From: Atherix ibis
Lineage: Eukaryota; Arthropoda; Insecta; Diptera; Athericidae
Length of the DNA stretch: 64,000 bases
Reading direction: 5' to 3'
Assembly (NCBI GenBank): GCA_958298945.1
Contig: OY282605.1
Location: 24,034,811 to 24,098,810, forward strand
A program made the translations under genes and the position numbers. The notes beneath the pieces were generated by a model. It had not been told where the DNA came from. It made no database searches and was given only the letters and a program-made list of their open reading frames with translations. Below are positions 58,396-64,000 of the stretch, in pieces (within the stretch, counting starts at the first letter, position 1; each line of letters starts with the position of its first letter).

Positions 58396-59190
58396 CGGAA
58401 TTTTTTTTCATTTTTATCGAAATATTGTATTTTAAATCAGATATCACACATAAATTAGATATTTTCTGCTTAAGGTATAAAAATTTCACTATTTAATTAA
58501 AAGAATTTAAAAAAAAAAATCATTTTTTTTGCCTATTCCAAGATTTTTGAGACAAGGAACCAGAGAGAGAGAGCCCATTTTATACCGACACAACCATAAG
58601 AGGCCGTTTGTTTATCAATAAATAAAAAGAAATTTTGGAAACTTTTGCAACTAGAATAAAGAAAAAAATCTACTAAAAACATTATTTGTATATATTGTGG
58701 AACTTGTAAAAAAAATATTTATAAAAATAAAAATAAAAACAGTACAGAGAGGATCGAAAAATATTTTATTTTTAATTAAAAAAAATTATTAAGAGACTAA
58801 CCCAACCCGACTCCCCCCCTCTTAATAAGTATGCTATCCCATTTCTCTTTAATAAATAAACTTTTAACTGGTTTGTACAGTTATTTACTGAAAACGATGA
58901 AGAGAAGAAAAGTGTTCTCACAATTTATAAAAGATTTATTTCTGTATGGTAAAAATATGTAAACAAAAAAAAAAATAGAAAATCGTTCTTGTAGAGTTCA
59001 AGTTTCTCCTCTACTCTGTGCTGCTGCCAATTCTTCTAATCTTTCTCGTCTTATGGTAAACAGTATCGAAGTAGAAATTCTTGTCTATGGTAAAACCAGC
59101 TATGAAGAAATTCTTGGTCAGCACTAATCGCCGATAGCAGATTTTTACTAGTGAAAAAGAGTTCCGGATTCTTGTGCACCCAATGAATTC
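58083..59190. repeat. Direct duplication, first copy
   Basis: Matches 62738-64000 in order and orientation. It includes the degenerate array, AAATCAGATATC, GAGAGAGAGCCCATTTTATA, CCGACACAACCATAAGAGGC, a C-rich run, CTTAATAAGTATGCTATCCC, CTCTACTCTGTGCTGCTGCC and GAGTTCCGGATTCTTGTGCA. Differences are scattered substitutions and indels. A 68-codon minus-strand frame (59011-59217) is unassigned. The true right boundary is unknown because the second copy runs into the window edge. Confidence 0.93.
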
Positions 59191-62100
59191 TGCGCTCCCA
59201 GAAGGAATGCAGTACAAAATTCGAGATCAAGTTTATTTCCTGGTCTAACAGAACTTTTTCAAATAGGCAAAAAATATATTATTTTCCACGTGAAATTTAC
59301 CGAAAAAAATCTTCGTCTTCAATTCAGAAGAAGAAAAGAAAAAAAAGCATACAAAAGATTACTGTTCTCTTTATTTGTTCTATTGTTAAAAAACGATGGA
59401 ATTTTTGAGTGTAATCAGAGTGCAGAGAGAAAGGTGGTGTTCACTTGAATTTGACCGAAAATTTCTCCAACTATAGTTTGTTGCCATTTACAATAATTTT
59501 CATACATTAAACTAGTTCACACAAAAAAACTAGACTAAAAGAGACTAGATAGAGATAGAGATAGAGACGAATAAATTTTTTTCATTGGATAGTTAGTTCC
59601 GTGTTGAGTGGTTTATTAAATGGTCGAATGATTTATAATCAGAGCTATTATCAAGACCTTTCTCTCCCACACAAAAATGCATAGATGAGAGGAACAAAAC
59701 CAGTTACCACCAAGAATTGGTGGCGTCGACACAGAAATAGCGACATGACACGACATGATCTCCCTCTCTTCTTTCCAAGTACAAAAAGTTGTACTACTTT
59801 ACTTCTTCGACTAAAGAATAAAAATCAATGAAAAAGAATCTGTGTTCAATACAAAACACAAATATCTTAAAGAGAATTTTAAGATACAAAAAAAAAATTA
59901 TAATAGATATTATCTTATATACTCGTACAAAGCAGTGCAAAGTGAAGTTGTAGCTATTCGAGAAAGTATGTCAAAACACACACAAAATCTCTTATGACTC
60001 TTAAAAACTATTGTAGAAGATTAAAAAAAAAAAATAATAATAATAATGAGCCATAGAAATTGAAGTGTGAGGTGATACAATGTGATATGACACGGATCAG
60101 GCATATGCAGTACTACTTGTATTGGATCATTGAAAAATAAATGCAATTATTCAAAAAAAAAAAAATTTTTTTTAAACATTTGAGAAAATCAATGCAAATG
60201 AGAGAAGAGGGTGAGGGTGAGTGAGTGAAGTAAGAAAAAAAGAATGTTTTAATCATTTTATGGGATCTGTAATTTACCATATAATATTGGGGATTTTTCT
60301 ATGATTATTAATTCTCTTAATAAAAAAAATATGAAATATCACACCTAACTATCTGGATTGTATATACTTTTTCAGTAATAAAAAGAAAATTATCGATAAA
60401 AATCTGCTTAATTTAAAAAAAAAAATTAAAAATTTTTTATTTATTATTAATGTTGATAATGCAGTTTTCCATACTGATATTGCAGTGCATGCCCTGAGTC
60501 GATAATGCAGTTCACAAAAATATTTCTTCCGCGAATAAAAATAAAAGGAAGAAAATTGATATTAATTTCATTTCGAATAACCCCCATACAACCCCCAACA
60601 ACCCTACCAAACACCCTCTCTTTATTATATCTGAGTCACGTTTTACTAACAAAAAATAAGAGAGAGAGAAAAATTTTGCAAACTTTTGCTGCAAGGATAT
60701 TGAAAATGCCACAAAATAAAAGCACGTCTATTTTGTCTATCGATCAAACAAACTGGAGACAAATTTTAAATGGAAATTTTCTTTTGGGGAGCAGTTATTG
60801 GGTTGGGATGGCTGACAGGAATAATAACAACAATTTTATAACATGACAGGAATAATAACAACAATTTTACACAGTCAGTTTTCACAGTCTGTCAGTTGTT
60901 GTTGTTCTGTCTCGCCTTAAAAGAAAATAATGCCATTTTTTTTTTTAATGAAAATATCCTGTTTTATTTTAGAATTTCTTCCATATTACGAGTATATAAA
61001 AGTTATTTGTATTACCCCAAAAGAAAGTAGTTTATATTATTTTTTTTTTTATAGTTTTTCTTTTATTTTTCACAAAATAAAAGGGGAAGATTTAATAAAA
61101 TAAACTTTTTCTGTACTAGGTTACAATCTGTTTAGAGGGGTGGAGGGGGGGTTGGGTGGTTGTTGAACTTTTTATATTCATTCCAATTGAGTTAAGTTAA
61201 AGGTTTTTTTGGTTTTGTCTGAAGGAAAAAATAATCAATAATATAATAATAAAAATCAAGCGTTTCTCCCTCCTTCCACCCCCCCCACACTCTTTCGAAT
61301 ATGATAATATTTCAATAGCAAAAATGCATTTATGTTAAGGGTGGTAAATATTATTTAAAATACCACCTTGATCAAAGTGTGGCGCCGCTCCCATCGTTCC
61401 GATTTGAGTTCTGTTACAAACGAAGCATTGAAAAGAACAATTTGCGGTATTTGACAAAAAAAAAAAAAACATGTTATTAGATGGTATATGGTATAAGTGT
61501 CGGGGGGTACAAAGAATTTACTACTATGAGTGAAAAAAAAGCTTTTTCGAATTCTTTCATATTTTATTAACAATGAAACTAGCCAGCGGAATTCTCATTT
61601 ATTTGTTTCAAATCGAAAATAACAGAAAAATGTGCAATTACAACTACAACAAAAAAATCATGTAAATCTAATAGAAATAAAAGAGAGAGAGAGTGAAAAA
61701 AAAAGACACTGAGAATAGATAATTTGCAGGAAGAGGAATCAGACTGTGGATCATTTCTACTATTGTATTGTATTATTTTCCGACTGACGCCATTTCTACG
61801 AGTACATATGCACAGTTTTCCCCCATTCGCATATTTATTACATTACCATTAATAAATTATCTACAAGCAAATACACATTCTTGTATCTCTATCATATTTA
61901 CTTCCATACTACAATACTTAATTAAAAGTATATAAAAAAAAAAAAAAAAAAATTTTTATTATTAAAGAAAAAAAAATGAATGAACAAAAAAATATCATGG
62001 ATTATATATTTTTTTTTTATTGTATTATTCTTTTATTGTCTCTCTTATTAGAAATGAATTTATTTATTGTCATGGTTCAGGGATTTCACATCATCATCAT

Positions 62101-62737
62101 CATCATTCCTTTCTACACTCGTATTCTATCTTTTTCATTCGCCATGAATAATATTATGCAGTTTTTTTTTGTGTGCCTAAATTAAAGCAAAAACAAAAAA
62201 GAAGAGAATCTCTCATATATGCATACTATATCAGACACTATCGTACTACAAGTAGTAGGCATATAACACACCAGCCATCTATCAACAACAATAAAAAAAA
62301 AAAAAAAAAATTTTATGTACAATAAATAAGAATGGTTAACCGCAAAATTTTTTCAAAAAAATTTTAGTTTATTGTCTTTTTTGTGATAATTGCATTCTTT
62401 ATTTTTCTATATACGTTGATGTGTATAAAGTGAAAACGAGGGGAGAAGAATTTTTCCCATTGTTTTGTTCTTTGGTTTTCTATGAAATTTTGCATATTTT
62501 TTTTTTCATTATTCTCTTTCTTTTTTTTTGCATACATTCCCATTCTTTTTATTATAAAATAAAGATAATCAGTTTTGGATCTTGTTTTTTTTTTGTAAAA
62601 TACAATAGATTTGATATAAAAAACTACATACAATTCTTGTAATTTGTGGCTGTGTGCGGGGGGGGAGGGGGTGTGGCACATTCATTTTCTGGATTTTTAT
62701 TTTTTTTATTATTTATTTTACGACTGCACAAAAAGGA
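59191..62737. other. AT-rich stretch between the duplicated segments
   Basis: No recognised gene. A 30-base direct repeat (GACAGGAATAATAACAACAA and flanks) is tandemly duplicated at about 60817-60870. Microsatellite-like runs occur near 59545 (AGATAG), 62090 (ATC) and several long poly-A/T runs. Open frames such as plus 60505-60846 (113 codons) and minus 62364-62681 (105 codons) are unassigned. Confidence 0.5.
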
Positions 62738-64000
62738 CAAAATAAATTTTACTGAAAATAATTTTCATTGGAAAAAATTTTTAGTGAACATAATTTTTAA
62801 TAAAAAAATTTGGACTGATAAGTACTTTGCCTAAAAAGGTTTTGACTGGAAAAATGTTGACCAAGAATAATTTTACTGAAAATAATTCGACTAAAAATAT
62901 TTTTACTGAAAAGATTTTCATTTTTACCGAAATACTTTTACTGACAAGATTTTTGAAAAGATTCTCACTAAAACGATTTTTGATGAAAATAATTCAGCTT
63001 AAAATAATTTTACTGAAAATATTTTTACTCAAAATAAATTTTACAGAAAATAATTTTCACTGGAGAAAATTTTTAGTGAACATAATTTTCAATAAAAAGA
63101 TCTCGACTGAAATGAAATGTCTGAAAAGGTTTTGACTAAAAATATTTTGACTAAAAATAATTTGGCTGAAAATATTTCTACGAAATTTTTTTTTCATTTT
63201 TATCGAAATATTGTATTTTAAATCAGATATCGCACAAATTAGATGTTTTCTCCTATTTGGTATAAAATTTCAATATTTAAAAAAAAATCATTTGTTGTTT
63301 TTTTCCTATTCTAAGGTCTGCCTTCTTTAAGACAAGAACCAGAGAGAGAGAGAGAGAGAGAGAGAGCCCATTTTATACCGACACAACCATAAGAGGCCGT
63401 TTGTTTTTCAATAAATAAAAAGAAAATTGAAAACTTGCAACTAGAATAAAGAAAAAAATCTACTAAAAACATTATTTGTATATTTTGTGGAACTTGTAAA
63501 AAATATTTATAAAAATAAAAACAGTACAGAAGAGAGAGGATCGAAAAATATTTTTAAAAATTTAAATGTAACAGACTTACTATCCCCCCCCCCCCCTTTC
63601 CCCTCTTAATAAGTATGCTATCCCATTTCTCTTTAATAAATAAATTTTTAACTGGTTTGTACAGTTATTGAAGAGAAGAAAAGTGTTCTCACAACTTATA
63701 AAAGATTTATTTCTGTATGGTAAAAATATGTAAAAAAAAAAAAAAAAAAAAATCGTTCTTGTAGAGTTCAAGTTCCTCCTCTACTCTGTGCTGCTGCCAA
63801 TTCTAATCTTTCTCGTCTTATGGTAAGGTAAACAGTCTCGAAGTAGAAATTCTTGTCTTATGGTAAAACCAGCTATGAAGAAATTCTTTAACGAAAAAAG
63901 GTACAAGAAAAATACGAGGAAAGAGAAATGGTCAGCACTAATCTCGATAGTAGATTTTTAGTAGTGAAAGAGTTCCGGATTCTTGTGCACCCAATGAATG
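62738..64000. repeat. Direct duplication, second copy (runs off the window)
   Basis: Second copy of the 58083-59190 segment, about 4.7 kb away in the same orientation. It has extra material relative to the first copy: about 140 bases of array-type repeat near 62800-62950, a longer AG run at 63342-63366, and an insertion of about 45 bases near 63888-63931 (around GGTACAAGAAAAATACGAGG). A 102-codon plus-strand frame (62827-63135) is a translation of the array part. Confidence 0.93.

Overview
This is an AT-rich eukaryotic window dominated by repeats, most likely from an insect and probably a fly (Diptera). The basis is one clear host gene, the large coding exon of a beta-1-type tubulin. It is interrupted after codon 19 and has an acidic C-terminal tail of the Drosophila betaTub56D type. 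At least four groups of mariner-family transposons of the kinds common in insects also support this. There are no bacterial features (operons, ribosome binding sites, CRISPR). Most long open frames are translated repeats or broken transposases.

Layout. 0.6-2.6 kb: a 63-bp minisatellite with higher-order structure. 4.4-6.9 kb: a mariner (group A here) split by a full-length Mos1-like mariner (group B). 9.4-11.4 kb: a 15-bp satellite, lying between two copies of the start of a DUF4817-type transposase whose degenerate body follows to 12.5 kb. 14.0-15.7 kb: a decayed relative of that satellite. 17.9-18.7 and 21.7-23.1 kb: 14-bp arrays in opposite orientation, the second ending on a group A 3' end. 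27.5-30.0 kb: copies of an unclassified interspersed repeat (IR-1 here), one holding a 60-bp array and a near full-length mariner (group C). 31.2-33.5 kb: a SINE-like piece and a LINE reverse-transcriptase fragment split by a second group B mariner. 35.6-38.1 kb: a fourth mariner remnant, another IR-1 copy and a 25-bp minisatellite. 38.4-43.6 kb: two further group A deletion derivatives and an IR-1 copy carrying a 76-bp array. 45.96-47.24 kb: the tubulin exon on the minus strand. 47.24-64 kb: presumably its first intron, with another IR-1 copy, another group A copy, and a direct duplication of about 1.1-1.3 kb that runs off the window end.

I did not find a new multi-gene system. The most interesting points concern DNA turnover. 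(1) Two neighbouring segments of IR-1 have each become a tandem array, in two different copies. (2) Short-spacer inverted duplications recur (in a transposase, at an array/transposon junction, in an old array and beside a truncated transposase) and look like template-switch events. (3) One mariner has its 3' end replaced by an inverted copy of its 5' end, giving 196-bp inverted arms. (4) Several separate arrays share a TTTTTACTGA-like core. All transposase and reverse-transcriptase genes seen are broken, so the tubulin gene is the only one I expect to be functional.
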